Origin: Peribacillus sp. FSL E2-0218
GTDB lineage: Bacteria; Bacillota; Bacilli; Bacillales; DSM-1321
DNA: 64,000 bases
Assembly (NCBI RefSeq): GCF_037992945.1
Contig: NZ_CP150304.1
Span: 2,607,501-2,671,500 of the forward strand
Reading direction: 5' to 3'
Shown: positions 34,193-42,576 of the stretch, in pieces
Layout of the letters: each line of letters opens with the position of its first letter
Numbering within the stretch: the first letter of the stretch is position 1
The notes under the pieces: generated by a model
Database searches by the model: none
Told to the model about the DNA's origin: nothing
The model's input: only the letters and a program-made list of their open reading frames with translations
Made by a program: the position numbers and the translations under genes

Positions 34193-34929
34193 CAAGACAT
34201 TTCCTTGTGATGGAAAGGACATTTCCCCTTTATCGGTTCAACATCATCACCGATGAAGAATTGCTTCCACTCATTATGGTTGACATCGCCAAAGTGGCTG
34301 ATATCAGGGTGTTTAGGGAGTTTATCCCACATCTCCACTCTTTCACGAACCTTTTCACGTGACATGATCCCGCCTTTTTCCGTTCCTTCTAACCCCTCAA
34401 AGATCATTCTCGGCTGAAAACCAAGAACAAGGCTATTCCCTAAATCACGGGTTTTACGCTGTTTATAAGCGGGTGCATTGCCAAAGACGAATATTGGCTC
34501 CCCGGCAAAATGATAATCCCATAAATAATGATCCGGATCTTTTGGTTTCTCGATTGGCCAAGGTTTTTTATCCTCTTTATGCAGGTATTGCAGAATATCC
34601 CAAAAACGCTTACGGTATCGTTCGATATCGCCTTCTTCCTTTTCAGGCTCCATGAAGACAAACAGGCCATGCCTGATATATGGCGGTTCCTGAAATAAAT
34701 CCAAAAAGCTTTCCACCGCTTTTGGGAGGTTCGACCAATCTTCTTGTGTAATGAAAGCATACCGAAGTTCTCCTTTATTCTCGGCCTTCATGCCGAAATA
34801 ACAAGGAAATGTCTTATCAGTCACCGTTTGATGGAATGTTTGATATTCTTTCAATAACCATTGTGGAACTCGATCTGGATTTGTCATATCTTCTTTCGTC
34901 AATAAACAAGTATTCGTCGCAGGCAGCAT
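34192..34929 (-). CDS. YqcI/YcgG family protein
   Basis: This 245-residue protein belongs to the YqcI/YcgG family of bacilli, whose biochemical function is not established. Recognisable segments are FPCYFGMKAENKGELRYAFI, GEPIFVFGNAPAYKQRKTRDLGNSLVLGFQPR, and a C-terminal HFGDVNHNEWKQFFIGDD with a terminal CPFHH. The last suggests a metal-binding tail. The start is set at ATG 34929, preceded by AAGGAGA with ideal spacing. The frame is open to 35037, but that ATG lacks a ribosome site. Confidence 0.82.
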   Translation of the reverse strand: MLPATNTCLLTKEDMTNPDRVPQWLLKEYQTFHQTVTDKTFPCYFGMKAENKGELRYAFITQEDWSNLPKAVESFLDLFQEPPYIRHGLFVFMEPEKEEGDIERYRKRFWDILQYLHKEDKKPWPIEKPKDPDHYLWDYHFAGEPIFVFGNAPAYKQRKTRDLGNSLVLGFQPRMIFEGLEGTEKGGIMSREKVRERVEMWDKLPKHPDISHFGDVNHNEWKQFFIGDDVEPIKGKCPFHHKEMS

Positions 34930-35147
34930 CACATTTCTCCTTACTTTTTGTTTTTCTCCCTGTACCCCATCTAAAATGAACTGAAACTTCCTGCCCTTTC
35001 TTTTCATTCCAGCATCATCTAAAAACTCCCCTCCCATATTCTTATTGCTTTCTCAGTCTTAACATGACTGCCAAATTACGAATATTACGATATTCGATCA
35101 TCATTTCCCGGCCTATAGGTTAGCCTAAGAAAAAGGAGGGATGGATG

Positions 35148-35399
35148 ATGGCAAGAAGAAATAAGATCTTGATTGCTGGAGCCAGAAAAGGGCTTGATGA
35201 CTTGAAGGCCAAAGTAGCCAGTACGAATGATCCTGAGGAAGCAAAGTTTGAAGTGGCAAAAGAAATGGGCGTGCCGTTGAAAAAAGATTATAACGGCTTG
35301 CTGACCTCGAAGGAAAATGGGAAAATTGGCGGCAGATTGGGAGGAGGAATGGTCAAGGAGCTTGTCAAGATGGCGAAGGCGAATTTAACGAAAAAATGA
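35148..35399 (+). CDS. Alpha/beta-type small acid-soluble spore protein
   Basis: This 83-residue protein resembles alpha/beta-type SASPs, which coat and protect spore DNA. It has the GPR-protease-like site region EEAKFEVAKEMGVPL and the conserved C-terminal GGRLGGGMVKELVKMA segment. It is more lysine-rich than the major SspA/B proteins and nearer to the minor SspF type. Of three close ATGs, 35148 is best spaced after AAAAGGAGGG. It would be expressed in the forespore; no sigma-G promoter was clear enough to assign. Confidence 0.85.
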   Translation: MARRNKILIAGARKGLDDLKAKVASTNDPEEAKFEVAKEMGVPLKKDYNGLLTSKENGKIGGRLGGGMVKELVKMAKANLTKK

Positions 35400-35481
35400 T
35401 GAGACCTCCGTCCGGTTTGCCAGGATGTTTGGGATTGATTCATCGCAAATGTTTATCCACACAGCGAGAATCGCCCGAGGC

Positions 35482-35516
35482 AACAAAAAAAAGCCGCATG
35501 TAGCAGGCTTTTTTTG
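35482..35516. terminator. Bidirectional terminator between spore protein and Fe-ADH genes
   Basis: Stem caaaaaaaagcc/ggctttttttg with a 10-nt loop. It has a T-run on both strands and can serve both convergent genes. Confidence 0.88.
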
Positions 35517-35523
35517 TCCGCGA

Positions 35524-36735
35524 TTAATTGATTTCAACCGGCGCAACACGTGAAGCCACCGACTTTATCAATTCGGCTGACATCGGAAAGTTTGCGGAAG
35601 CTGGATCTGTGGTGACCGCTTTTACAATACTTTCAATATCCATTTGACTAATCTGGGAATCACTGAATTCAGATGGGAGACCAAGATCATTCAAAAAGAA
35701 ACGAAGCTTTTCAATCACCTTTGCCAAAAGGCCTTGTGCATCCCCCTCATCGAATCTCACTTGAAAAGCTTCAGCTATCAAATGGATCTTCGGTAAGTAT
35801 AAATCAGGGATGGACTCCATGACGACTGGCAGGAAAACAGCATTGGCCAATCCATGGGGAATGCGGAATAATGCTCCATATGCATGGGCAAGATTATGGA
35901 TCGGGATGGCGTTCAGGGCACTGGAAAATGCAGTGATACCCATCAAGCTACCATGCAGCATTTCCATCCGGGCCTTAATATTCGTCCCATCCTTTACAGC
36001 AATGGGTAAATTTTCTTCGATGACTCGGATGGCCTGAAAGGCATAAGCATCCGTTATGGATGTCGCCTGGGGTGAAGCGATCGCTTCTATCGCATGCGTC
36101 AATGCATCTGCTCCAGTAAAAGCAGTGATATAAGGCGGCAAACCAACGGTTAGATCTGGATCGAGAATGGCTATATCCGAACTTAAATAAACATTGTAAA
36201 TATTCATTTTAACTTTTATATCTTCATTATATATGACTGCGATTGGAGAAACCTCCGACCCTGTCCCTGCTGTTGTCGCAACGGATATATGAGCGATATT
36301 CATTGGCTGTGCCTTTGGAAACCCCTCATAGAGAAAGCCTCTTGGTATGGCATCGTTTATTTCGGCGATTCCTTTAGACAGCCCGAATTTCAGTGCTTTG
36401 GCCGTATCGATGACGCTTCCTCCGCCAACCGCAAGTATGCCATCCGCTTGGACTTCACGAGCATAATCCAATGCATCATTCACACAGCTGCTCCCTGCAT
36501 CCTGTGTTACGTTAAGGAATTTCCCTACTATTTCTGGTCCATCAGTTAAATTCGTTACCTCAAAGACCTCGGTAACCTTCTTAACGACACCTGCATGTTC
36601 CAAGCCAGAATCACTTACGAGCAGAATCCTTTTTGCCCCAAGACCTTTGAATAGCTCCGGTATGAGTGAGCGTGAATCAGAACCGCTATAAACCGAAGAT
36701 CTTAACCAAAAATTCGAATGATTATTGACACCCAT
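35524..36735 (-). CDS. Iron-containing alcohol dehydrogenase
   Basis: This group III metal-dependent NAD(P) dehydrogenase has 403 residues. It carries the dinucleotide motif GILAVGGGSVIDTAKALKFG, TTAGTGSEVSPIAVI, FTGADALTHAIEAI with metal-ligand residues, and HNLAHAYGALFRIPHGLANAVFLP with the metal-binding histidines. The substrate is an alcohol or aldehyde of unknown identity. It is 72 bp downstream of the R2lox gene on the same strand with no terminator between, so the two are likely co-transcribed. This suggests that it handles an alcohol or aldehyde related to the R2lox reaction, which is inference. Confidence 0.9.
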   Translation of the reverse strand: MGVNNHSNFWLRSSVYSGSDSRSLIPELFKGLGAKRILLVSDSGLEHAGVVKKVTEVFEVTNLTDGPEIVGKFLNVTQDAGSSCVNDALDYAREVQADGILAVGGGSVIDTAKALKFGLSKGIAEINDAIPRGFLYEGFPKAQPMNIAHISVATTAGTGSEVSPIAVIYNEDIKVKMNIYNVYLSSDIAILDPDLTVGLPPYITAFTGADALTHAIEAIASPQATSITDAYAFQAIRVIEENLPIAVKDGTNIKARMEMLHGSLMGITAFSSALNAIPIHNLAHAYGALFRIPHGLANAVFLPVVMESIPDLYLPKIHLIAEAFQVRFDEGDAQGLLAKVIEKLRFFLNDLGLPSEFSDSQISQMDIESIVKAVTTDPASANFPMSAELIKSVASRVAPVEIN

Positions 36736-36807
36736 ATTCTTTCACCTCAAACATTAATTTTTTTGTTAGGAAGATGCGGATGGACCGAATGGATGATATT
36801 TCAGCAA

Positions 36808-37695
36808 TCACAAGACCCCATAGTCCTTTTCATGGCTATGATAGATTTCCTCGATCTTCTTGCCTTTTGCCCTTGCCAAAATCTCCATCCTCACAGCCAA
36901 CTGTTTCATGGTGAAATTCAACACCGCCTGTTTGTCGTTGCCAAATGGATTGCCTAACTGTTCATATCCTTCTGTATTCAACGCGATGGCCAATGGTGAA
37001 AGCTCTTCCATCCTCTTCTCCACTTGACTGAATATATGTGGATGTTCACTGATGATACGTTGCAGCAAGAATGTCCCATAGGCAATGTGGCGTGATTCGT
37101 CCTTCTTCAAAAGACCTACACCCTGTAACAAACCAGGCATCATTTTACTCGCTTCCAGTGTCTGATAAAATCCGAAATATCCGGTTTCTGCAAGTACCCC
37201 CTCTGTAAACATGTTATAAACGGTGGCGGCTTCCGCCAATGCTTCAGGTGACTGGTCGGTTAAAAGTTTTCCCATGGCTTCAGGCAATATCTCGTAAAAA
37301 ATCGCTTTATACGTGTCTGAGTGAAAAACCGTCAAATCCCCTTTTTCACCGATTTGATCTAATGTATATCGAAAAAACTCCATATGTTTCGCTTCTTCGA
37401 ACAAGAATGTCGTCAAATACATTTCCTCTTCGATCCTGCCCTCTTTGGCAATCGTCATTATGAGCGGCAGTAAATCCAATGTCACCGCCTCTTCTCCCCC
37501 CTGAAAAAGGGATATGAACCGTAGTAACACCTCCCTTTCGACATCCGTGAATGCTTTCCAATCTTCTTGGTCCTGACTGAAATCTATGTCACGAGGATTC
37601 CATACACCGAATTTCTTAGCCTTTTGATAAAGCTTAAATGGGAGGGTATCTTCTCTAAAGCTCCGGCTCGTTGTGGTTAACGCACTTCTTTTCAT
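36808..37695 (-). CDS. R2-like ligand-binding oxidase (R2lox)
   Basis: This is a ferritin-like di-metal oxidase related to ribonucleotide reductase R2 but not a radical-generating subunit. In characterised R2lox proteins an Mn/Fe cofactor binds a fatty-acid-like ligand, and a Val-Tyr ether cross-link forms. All expected residues are present in the 295-residue sequence: ligands E68, E101, H104, E165, E200 and H203, and the cross-link pair V71 (GGEEAV) and Y160 (VYNMFTEG). No R1 (nrdA/E) gene is nearby, as expected. The ATG at 37695 follows CAAGGAGG. It is transcribed divergently from a LuxR-type regulator with overlapping promoters, and probably together with the Fe-ADH. The biological substrate of R2lox is unknown. 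Confidence 0.92.
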   Translation of the reverse strand: MKRSALTTTSRSFREDTLPFKLYQKAKKFGVWNPRDIDFSQDQEDWKAFTDVEREVLLRFISLFQGGEEAVTLDLLPLIMTIAKEGRIEEEMYLTTFLFEEAKHMEFFRYTLDQIGEKGDLTVFHSDTYKAIFYEILPEAMGKLLTDQSPEALAEAATVYNMFTEGVLAETGYFGFYQTLEASKMMPGLLQGVGLLKKDESRHIAYGTFLLQRIISEHPHIFSQVEKRMEELSPLAIALNTEGYEQLGNPFGNDKQAVLNFTMKQLAVRMEILARAKGKKIEEIYHSHEKDYGVL

Positions 37696-37729
37696 ATTAC
37701 AGCCTCCTTGAATTTATGTATCATAATGA

Positions 37730-37758
37730 TTGTAAGGGCTTTCATTTTATTGTAAGAT
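37730..37758 (+). promoter_or_regulatory. Promoter of the GAF-like/LuxR regulator gene
   Basis: -35 TTGTAA (37730-37735), 17-bp spacer, -10 TAAGAT (37753-37758). It overlaps the divergent promoter of the R2lox gene by 15 bp, so the two probably exclude one another. Confidence 0.65.
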
Positions 37759-37772
37759 ATTAGTAGGATCAA
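37744..37772 (-). promoter_or_regulatory. Promoter of the R2lox/Fe-ADH operon
   Basis: Minus strand: -35 TTGATC (37772-37767), 17-bp spacer, -10 TAAAAT (37749-37744). The R2lox start codon lies about 50 bp downstream. It overlaps the regulator promoter. Confidence 0.65.
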
Positions 37773-37808
37773 GGATAGCACTGAAAATATAGGGAGGAAT
37801 AAAGTCGA

Positions 37809-38495
37809 ATGCTTGAGGAAACTGTAATGAACCATGTTCAAAAGATTTCCGATCAAAAAAATGGTGCTCATAAATCACAAATGATTGTAAGGGGATGTGT
37901 GGACTTTTTTTCGCTTCAGCGAGCATCACTATTCAATTACTCAAGTTTGACGGGTATGGGTGAAGGAATATGCGCCTGTACAAGTGAAGATACCTATTCT
38001 TTACAACAAGTTAAAGAGAATATTCACGATATCTATCCCATTCACCAAGCAGTCGTCCATAAACAACCGATATACTTAACGATTCAGCATGCAAAATCCG
38101 CGATCCCCGCTAAATACATAAAAAGGTTTGACATTACTTCATTGGCGATCATCCCGATCATCTTAAAGGGCACGGCAATAGGTTTCGTTTTGGCCGATCC
38201 CGAAAATTCAAATGAACCGGTTACGAAGAATGAGTTAATGATGCTTTCCCATTATTTGAGTCTTGCGGTCAGCTCGACCTTCGCTGCCGTTCCCCCCCAA
38301 TACCGTCTAAGTAAACGTGAAGTGGAAGCCTTACAACATTTAGCCAATGGTTTGGGATTAAAGCAAATGGCCCCAAAAATGCAAGTAAGCGAATATACCG
38401 TCCGCGATCATATCTCCTCTGCAATCAGGAAATTGGGGGCTACACACCGAACGGAGGCTGTAGCAGTCGCTATAAGAAGTAAGATGATCATGTAA
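37809..38495 (+). CDS. GAF-like sensor with LuxR-type HTH, divergent from R2lox
   Basis: This 228-residue regulator has an N-terminal GAF-like domain (about 15-160; QMIVRGCVDFFSLQRASLFNYSS, IPIILKGTAIGFVLADPEN). A C-terminal LuxR/FixJ helix-turn-helix follows (YRLSKREVEALQHLANGLGLKQMAPKMQVSEYTVRDHISSAIRKL..., about 166-225). No phosphorylation receiver domain or kinase partner is present, so it probably senses a ligand, or redox through Cys30, Cys54 and Cys56, directly. It is divergent from the R2lox/Fe-ADH operon and likely regulates it. The RBS AGGGAGGA lies about 11 bases before the ATG. Confidence 0.82.
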   Translation: MLEETVMNHVQKISDQKNGAHKSQMIVRGCVDFFSLQRASLFNYSSLTGMGEGICACTSEDTYSLQQVKENIHDIYPIHQAVVHKQPIYLTIQHAKSAIPAKYIKRFDITSLAIIPIILKGTAIGFVLADPENSNEPVTKNELMMLSHYLSLAVSSTFAAVPPQYRLSKREVEALQHLANGLGLKQMAPKMQVSEYTVRDHISSAIRKLGATHRTEAVAVAIRSKMIM

Positions 38496-38629
38496 AGGGA
38501 TAGAATATTCGGAGAAAAAAGGCCCCAGACCATGTACAAACCTGATCTTAGCGAGTTTTTCTAAGCCTTGGGCCAAGAGAAAAACATCAAGGAAACTTCC
38601 TTATTGAAGCTCCTTGACCGAAGAGTGCG

Positions 38630-39421
38630 TCATGTCCAGTCATTCCGATGTTCGGAAATGAATGTCATGTCATTTTGATAATGCCGAATATGGCCCTCCT
38701 CTATCATCTTTTGAAAAGCAGGGTCACCTTCACCCGCTTTTCTTGCTATGGTTTTACATAATCCTTCTAATCGCAGCAGCACCATTTCCAGATAATTCAC
38801 TGCAACTCCTTCACCATAAGAATCAAAAAACAATTGAACTCTGTTTCTTATTCGGGCAGCATCTTGACTTGAATGATAATGAACTTCTTCTCCTGTTTCA
38901 TTAAGATGAAATCTGCTTAATGGAACACAAGTGTATAGAGTATATGCTATGTCCCAAAGTCGTGGTCCAGGTGCCGCTACATCAAAATCGATGATTCCCA
39001 TCGGCGTTTCATCGTGAAAAATAATGTTGTATATGGCAAAGTCGTTATGGCAAAGCACCTCAGCAGGCTGTGGGGTGTTGTCGGTTGATTGCCAACCATC
39101 ATCAAATGAAAAATCGCTTACAGAATCATGATAGAGACGAAGCATTTGGGCAATTTTTCGTAAGACATCATCTGACCACATATATTTTTTTAATGGATAA
39201 TGCCCAGCTTCTCCTGCGATGTACGATAGAATTTCCCTTCCTTTTTCATCCATGCCAAGATATTTAGGAGCATATTCGTATCCTTTATGATCAAGATGGG
39301 TTAATAATGCATGAATCCTTTTGCTATTGGGCTTAATATCCCGTCTAACTGTATCACCTGACCTGGAAACTTTTGAAACATTACCACCAGCTAGTAATTC
39401 CTCTTTTGAATGATTAGGCAT
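38630..39421 (-). CDS. Aminoglycoside phosphotransferase (APH) family kinase
   Basis: This 263-residue kinase-like protein has the APH catalytic motif LCHNDFAIYNIIF (HxDxxxxN) and the metal-binding IIDFDVAAPGPRLWDIAY. It also has the N-terminal GGNVSKVSRSGDTVRR, which corresponds to the nucleotide loop. APH-like proteins phosphorylate antibiotics, choline, homoserine or other small molecules. Nothing in the sequence tells which, and a resistance role should not be assumed. It stands alone with an AGGAGGAT ribosome site. A weak hairpin lies downstream (38520-38610) without a clear T-run. Confidence 0.85.
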   Translation of the reverse strand: MPNHSKEELLAGGNVSKVSRSGDTVRRDIKPNSKRIHALLTHLDHKGYEYAPKYLGMDEKGREILSYIAGEAGHYPLKKYMWSDDVLRKIAQMLRLYHDSVSDFSFDDGWQSTDNTPQPAEVLCHNDFAIYNIIFHDETPMGIIDFDVAAPGPRLWDIAYTLYTCVPLSRFHLNETGEEVHYHSSQDAARIRNRVQLFFDSYGEGVAVNYLEMVLLRLEGLCKTIARKAGEGDPAFQKMIEEGHIRHYQNDMTFISEHRNDWT

Positions 39422-39490
39422 ATATCATCCTCCTTATCTTCTTCTGCCATCCTGTCCTTTTATCACCGCTACATAGAGAATAGGACAAAA

Positions 39491-39534
39491 TCAAAAGGGT
39501 TTCGGAAAAAACTCCATCCCGAAACCCTTTTTTG
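39491..39534 (-). terminator. Terminator of ilvE
   Basis: The perfect 13-bp stem aaaagggtttcgg/ccgaaaccctttt is followed on the minus strand by GATTTTG. It lies about 10 bp after the ilvE stop codon. Confidence 0.85.
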
Positions 39535-39542
39535 AATAAGTA

Positions 39543-40631
39543 TCAATGAGTGACTTTTTCTTCAACTTTCGTCGTCCAGTTTAATTCATCGGCAATTTTA
39601 CCTCTTTGAATACCAGTAAGTGTATCATAAAGTTTTTTGGATAATTCACCAGTTTCGCCGCTTTGAACGACCATTTCCTCACCGTTCCATAAAAACTCAC
39701 CAATTGGCGATATGACAGCGGCTGTTCCTGTTCCGAAGGCCTCTTCCAAGAGACCTGATTTATGGGCTTCATGAACTTCCTCCATGGAAATCCGCCTTTC
39801 CGTAACGGGAAGATTCCAGTGTTTTAGCAATTCTATAATGGAATTACGGGTGATCCCCGAAAGTATGCTGCCGTTTAAAGCCGGAGTGATGATTTCACCG
39901 TTAATCTTGAAGAATACGTTCATGCTTCCTACTTCTTCAATATATTTTTTCTCTACTCCATCCAGCCAGAGAACTTGAGCATAGCCCATCTTTTCGGATA
40001 CTTCTTGTGCCTTGAGGCTCGAAGCATAATTGCCACCAGTTTTGGCTTCTCCCGTACCACCGTTCACTGCACGGGTGAAGGCTGACTCCACCGCAATTTT
40101 TACGGGATGAATCCCTTCTTTATAGTATGATCCGACAGGTGACATGATGATGATGAACTGATATTTGTGTGACGGGGAAACACCAAGGTATGGCTCGGTC
40201 GCTATGATGAACGGCCTGATATATAGCGATGTCCCCTCCTCCTGAGGTATCCATTCTTTATCGACGCTTATTAAGGTTTTTAATGCCTTCAATGCAAAAT
40301 CCACATCGACATCCGGTATGCATAACCGGCCATTTGAACTGTTCAAGCGCTGAAAATTCTTTTCGGGACGGAATAAAATAACTTCATCTTCCGGTGTGGA
40401 ATAGGCCTTCAATCCTTCAAAAACGGATTGTCCATAGTGAAATATCATCGCTGACGGCTCTAATGAGAGCGGTTGATAAGGAACAATTCTTGGATCATGC
40501 CACCCTTGTCCTTGGGTATAATCCATAATAAACATATGATCGGTAAAATGCTTACCGAACTCAAGCTGGTCCGCCTGTGGTTTTTCCTTCTTTGTTGTGC
40601 TAAGCGTGATTTGCATGTCATGTTCCTTCAT
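39543..40631 (-). CDS. ilvE: Branched-chain amino acid aminotransferase
   Basis: This class IV PLP aminotransferase carries out the last step of Leu, Ile and Val synthesis and the first step of their breakdown. The 362-residue protein has TDHMFIMDYTQGQGWHDPRIVPYQ, YGQSVFEGLKAY, RPFIIATEP, the PLP-lysine segment TGGNYASSLKAQ, and EEVGSMNVFF. The start is ATG 40631, eight bases after AAGGGG; a later ATG at 40616 after AAGGAAC is also possible. A CodY-like box lies about 105 bp upstream. No T-box leader is present. Confidence 0.94.
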   Translation of the reverse strand: MKEHDMQITLSTTKKEKPQADQLEFGKHFTDHMFIMDYTQGQGWHDPRIVPYQPLSLEPSAMIFHYGQSVFEGLKAYSTPEDEVILFRPEKNFQRLNSSNGRLCIPDVDVDFALKALKTLISVDKEWIPQEEGTSLYIRPFIIATEPYLGVSPSHKYQFIIIMSPVGSYYKEGIHPVKIAVESAFTRAVNGGTGEAKTGGNYASSLKAQEVSEKMGYAQVLWLDGVEKKYIEEVGSMNVFFKINGEIITPALNGSILSGITRNSIIELLKHWNLPVTERRISMEEVHEAHKSGLLEEAFGTGTAAVISPIGEFLWNGEEMVVQSGETGELSKKLYDTLTGIQRGKIADELNWTTKVEEKVTH

Positions 40632-40736
40632 TACCAAAACCCCTTGCTGAATAAATTTACAAGATTTCACTTCCATAAAATCTATCTTTCATTAGTTTAC
40701 TCCTATCAGGAATCATAGTTCAAGTCCTTAAGACGA

Positions 40737-40751
40737 AATTTTCGGAATTTT
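40737..40751. promoter_or_regulatory. CodY-box-like sequence upstream of ilvE
   Basis: AATTTTCGGAATTTT matches 12 of 15 positions of the CodY consensus AATTTTCWGAAAATT. CodY control of branched-chain transaminases is known in B. subtilis. AT-rich DNA gives such matches by chance, so this is tentative. Confidence 0.4.
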
Positions 40752-41426
40752 TTTAAAATATTTTGAATTTGTCCGTTTTACTTATGTATGAATCCTGAAC
40801 AAAAGACTGAGTATCCTAATCTTACCAAAAACAATATTCGTTTCGTCTGTATCAGCTTCTCTTTTCAAGGGAAAATTCAAGCTTCTTGAAACAAATCCCC
40901 TGTAATAAAGCCAATATGTTCGTACATTATATCATAACGAAAGACCTTGTGCTTACTCAATAAATTATTTCATAATAATTATTATATGGTGCCCTTACAT
41001 CTTTGAATTGCCTCCTTTTTTTGTTTTCGCATCCTTTGTTGCATTCACCAAATGAAGTTTGGTTGATTTCCCCTCCAATGCTCAGCTTTACAAATGGAAG
41101 CGATAAGCCTTCTCGGCGTGAAAACCTGTCCCGTTGCTCACGCACGAGTCTCCACCTTCTCTCCATTCGTTTTAAAAACGACCACCATTACGAAAAGGAC
41201 CTGCCTAAAAAAAACGCATGTTACTTTCGAATTCGGTTTAAGCCCCGACTTCCTGGATCGGCATACTTTTCGACCTTACATTATTTGAATAACGAAGGTC
41301 TTTTTTCGTTTCTTCACACTTCTTTTCCTGATTTAAAAACTTCTTTCATACCGTTGATGATACATAGTTTAACTTTCAGCCATTTAAGGGAATCAAGGAA
41401 GAGATGGAATTAGGGGGGGGATTTTT
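40752..41426. other. Long intergenic region with unexplained structure
   Basis: No convincing protein gene lies in this region; the open frames at 40957-41166 (minus) and 41003-41413 (plus) lack ribosome sites and family likeness. It does hold ggcgtgaaaacc...ctcacgc (a 6-7 bp stem at about 41117-41143). It also holds a weak hairpin with T-run (gacctt...aaggtc then TTTTTTC, 41272-41306) ahead of the AI-2E gene. This could be a leader RNA with an attenuator, or simply decayed sequence. Confidence 0.35.
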
Positions 41427-42494
41427 TTGTGGATCAATAAACCATTTTTTAAATATGCCTGTGCGATTATATTGATCATTTTAATCATTTTTTTACTAGG
41501 TAAGATTGAATATCTTATACAGCCGCTGCAAAGCATCATTGCAGCCATGTTCTTCCCGATTATATTGGCGGGGCTATTATATTATGTATTACGGCCCGTC
41601 GTTAACTTATTAACTGGATTCATCCCTAGAACCATCAGCATTTTCACTGTCTTTTTAATTATCTTTAGTTTGATTGGGTCAGCAAGCTACTTTGGAAGTC
41701 CCATAGTGGTCGATCAATTTCAAAAGCTATCGGAAGATTTACCGAACAAAGTCAAGGAAATCTCTAAAGAATCTGAAGATATGATCAAAAAAAATGACTT
41801 TGGAATGATCAATACGGAAGCTTTAAAAGAAAATGCAGGGAAACACTTGAAGGATTATTCTGAAAAACTTTTAGTGAATGTCAGTACCGTGTTTACCACG
41901 ATAACAAGCGTCTTAACAGTACTTGTGATTACACCATTCATTTTATTTTATTTCTTGAAGGATGGAGAGAAGCTCAGACCCTTCCTGCTAAAATATATTC
42001 CAAGTGACGTGGAATCAGAGGGAAACACGATTTTAAAAGACGTGGATAAAACACTTTCAACGTACATAATCGGTCAATTCATCGTATCACTGGTAATTGG
42101 AACGTTAATGTATATAGGCTACCTGATCATCGATCTGGATTATGCGCTTGTCTTGGCCCTACTCGCTATGATCTTTACGGTCGTTCCATTTCTAGGACCA
42201 TTAATAAGCATCATTCCTGCCCTTTTCATTGCTTTGCAGCAAGACGTCGGGATGGCCGTTAAAGTGATCATCGTCCTCACTGTCGTTCAACAAGTAGAGG
42301 GCCATCTAGTTACCCCGAATATTATGGGTAAACGCCTCAATATCCATCCTTTAACGATCATCTTATTGTTACTTGCTGCAGGTTCAATCTACGGTTTCAT
42401 CGGCATTTTAATCGCGATTCCCACGTATTCCGTGGTAAAAACGATCATCGGCAACTTCAGGAAGTTTCATCGATTAAGAAAGAAGTCGATATAG
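41427..42494 (+). CDS. AI-2E family transporter (UPF0118)
   Basis: This 355-residue integral membrane protein of the AI-2E/TqsA-like family has about eight membrane helices. Family segments are FPIILAGLLYYVLRPVVNLL at the N-terminus, LVITPFILFYFLKDGEKL in the middle, and FTVVPFLGPLISIIPALFIAL plus QQVEGHLVTPNIMGKRLNIHPLTIILLLLAAG in the C-terminal half. Members move sodium/protons or small molecules; the AI-2 role holds only for a few. Start TTG 41427 is six bases after an unusually long run of eight G residues. A terminator follows. Confidence 0.86.
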   Translation: MWINKPFFKYACAIILIILIIFLLGKIEYLIQPLQSIIAAMFFPIILAGLLYYVLRPVVNLLTGFIPRTISIFTVFLIIFSLIGSASYFGSPIVVDQFQKLSEDLPNKVKEISKESEDMIKKNDFGMINTEALKENAGKHLKDYSEKLLVNVSTVFTTITSVLTVLVITPFILFYFLKDGEKLRPFLLKYIPSDVESEGNTILKDVDKTLSTYIIGQFIVSLVIGTLMYIGYLIIDLDYALVLALLAMIFTVVPFLGPLISIIPALFIALQQDVGMAVKVIIVLTVVQQVEGHLVTPNIMGKRLNIHPLTIILLLLAAGSIYGFIGILIAIPTYSVVKTIIGNFRKFHRLRKKSI

Positions 42495-42525
42495 ATGTAA
42501 ATGTCCGACCTTTAGCCGCGTTTAA

Positions 42526-42565
42526 AAGGAGACCTGCCCCAGTCAGAACTGTCTCCTTGTTTTTA
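42526..42565 (+). terminator. Terminator after the AI-2E family gene
   Basis: The stem aaggagac/gtctcctt (42526-42533 and 42551-42558) is followed by GTTTTTAT. Confidence 0.75.
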
Positions 42566-42576
42566 TATAGATAGAA

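Larger units (their letters stand above)
37725..37893 (+). repeat. 14-bp direct repeat in and downstream of the divergent promoter region
   Basis: aatgattgtaaggg occurs at 37725-37738 (overlapping the regulator's -35) and identically at 37880-37893 within its coding region. A shorter copy, attgtaag, lies at 37749-37756, 20 bp after the first. The spacing by two helical turns and the placement over the promoters fit operator half-sites for the adjacent regulator, but this is inference. Confidence 0.45.

Noticed and set aside
36808..37695. Ribonucleotide reductase small subunit (NrdB/NrdF)
   Set aside because: No large subunit is adjacent and the Val-Tyr cross-link pair plus Glu/His pattern matches R2lox rather than a radical-forming R2.
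38510..38610. Terminators between the LuxR-type regulator and the APH gene
   Set aside because: Imperfect pairings (ggcccc...gggcc, caagga...tccttg) exist but without a clean stem plus T-run, so not listed as a feature.
38630..39421. Antibiotic-resistance aminoglycoside phosphotransferase
   Set aside because: The APH fold is clear, but the family is broad and nothing in sequence or context supports a drug substrate.
40677..41000. T-box leader for ilvE
   Set aside because: The conserved T-box sequence (GGGTGGNACCGCG type) was looked for on the minus strand and is absent; only a CodY-like box is offered.
41003..41413. 136-codon plus-strand frame before the AI-2E gene
   Set aside because: No ribosome binding site, unusual residue composition and no recognisable family; reported only as intergenic sequence.
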